A stretch of DNA of 5,690 nucleotides from Lachnospiraceae bacterium (GTDB lineage Bacteria; Bacillota; Clostridia; Lachnospirales; Lachnospiraceae): assembly GCA_003447895.1 (NCBI GenBank), contig DLYC01000051.1, forward strand, positions 1,805 to 7,494, written 5' to 3'. A program made the position numbers and the translations under genes. This document shows, one piece after another, positions 5,051 to 5,690 of the stretch. Under the pieces are notes generated by a model. It saw nothing but the letters and a program-made list of their open reading frames with translations, was not told the DNA's origin and ran no database searches. The stretch's first letter is position 1. Each line of letters opens with the position of its first letter.

Positions 5051-5690
5051 GTGGCACAGAATAATCAGCAGAAGGTACAGGACACTTCTCAGCTTGAGAA
5101 GGTCAGAAGAGAGAAACTTGCGGAACTGCAGGCGGCGGGCAAGGATCCGTTCAAGATCGTCAAGTTTAACCAGTCTTATCACAGCGAGCAGATCAAGAGG
5201 GACTTTGATGATCTGGAAAACGAGACGGTTTCCATCGCAGGCCGCATGATGTTCAAGCGCGTCATGGGCAAAGCCTCATTCTGCAACGTGCAGGACAAGG
5301 AAGGCAGGATCCAGGTCTATGTCGCAAGAGACGACCTGGGCGAAGAGGCCTACAAAGAATTCAAGCGCATGGATATCGGCGATATCATCGGCGTGAAGGG
5401 TTTTGTTTTCAAGACCAAGACCGGTGAAACGACCGTACACGCGAAAGAGCTCACGCTTCTTTCCAAGTCCCTGGAGCCCCTTCCGGAGAAGTTCCACGGC
5501 CTTCAGGATACAGATGTGCGTTACCGCCAGAGATATGTGGACCTGATCATGAACGAGGATGTCCGGGAGACCTTTAAAAAGCGTTCCCAGATCCTCCGCG
5601 AGATTCGCAACTTCCTTGCCGGCAGGGACTTCATGGAGGTAGAGACCCCCATGCTCGTCTCCAATGCAGGCGGTGCGGCAGCCCGTCCCT
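5051..5690 (+). CDS. lysS: lysyl-tRNA synthetase, class II, 3'-truncated by the window
   Basis: Charges tRNA-Lys with lysine using ATP in the cytoplasm. The 213 residues present cover the N-terminal part of a protein of about 500 residues. A short charged N-terminal helix leads into [13 protein letters not shown] (22-34). The anticodon-binding OB fold follows at about 58-140, including [19 protein letters not shown] (73-91). Next come the linker [20 protein letters not shown] (146-165), class II motif 1 (about 174-203, [12 protein letters not shown] then FMEVETPML) and the start of the conserved GGAAARP (207-213). Motifs 2 and 3 lie beyond the right edge. The start is GTG 5051 with AGGAG 8 nt upstream and a stop codon just before it in frame. 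No separate promoter or T-box is visible in the 186 bp after greA, so transcription probably continues from the greA promoter. Confidence 0.95.
   Translation, partial: MAQNNQQKVQDTSQLEKVRREKLAELQAAGKDPFKIVKFNQSYHSEQIKRDFDDLENETVSIAGRMMFKRVMGKASFCNVQDKEGRIQVYVARDDLGEEAYKEFKRMDIGDIIGVKGFVFKTKTGETTVHAKELTLLSKSLEPLPEKFHGLQDTDVRYRQRYVDLIMNEDVRETFKKRSQILREIRNFLAGRDFMEVETPMLVSNAGGAAARP

Overview
The window carries six recognisable protein genes and one conserved family of unknown function, all on the + strand, in compact housekeeping clusters. It is most likely from a low-GC-phylum Gram-positive anaerobe (Bacillota, class Clostridia, probably Lachnospiraceae) whose genome has a moderately raised GC content. 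The reasons are near-consensus sigma-A promoter hexamers (TTGACA/TATAAT), strong Shine-Dalgarno sites before every gene whose start lies in the window, and the order birA - small conserved protein - dusB - greA - lysS. I associate that order with Lachnospiraceae from memory, not from a search.

Region 1-1714 holds the 3' part of an SPFH/band-7 membrane-scaffold gene, which enters from the left edge, followed 25 bp later by a complete ornithine carbamoyltransferase. Region 1787-4188 is a tightly packed operon: birA (biotin-protein ligase/repressor), a 133-residue acidic protein that looks like the DUF6145 family, and dusB (tRNA-dihydrouridine synthase). Both junctions overlap by exactly 8 nt, which suggests translational coupling. 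A hairpin plus T-rich tract at 4211-4251 is a plausible terminator for this operon.

Region 4189-4375 is an intergenic control region. It has a strong predicted promoter for greA (-35 at 4250-4255, -10 at 4274-4279), a 12-bp palindrome over the -35 element, and a leader of about 90 nt with competing hairpins and a possible short upstream ORF. greA (transcript-cleavage factor) spans 4376-4864. The 186-nt gap between greA and lysS is long for this gene pair and full of inverted repeats. It is bounded by a 10-bp exact direct repeat, and removing one repeat copy plus the intervening DNA would leave a normal 35-nt gap. This is the best candidate for something undescribed in the window. lysS (class II lysyl-tRNA synthetase) starts at a GTG at 5051 and runs off the right edge.

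Functionally the set is core metabolism and gene expression: arginine/ornithine conversion, biotin attachment, tRNA modification, transcription elongation rescue and tRNA charging. I see no CRISPR array, tRNA, rRNA, transposase, phage gene or defence system. The interest lies in the noncoding intervals and in the small conserved protein, not in a new multi-gene system.
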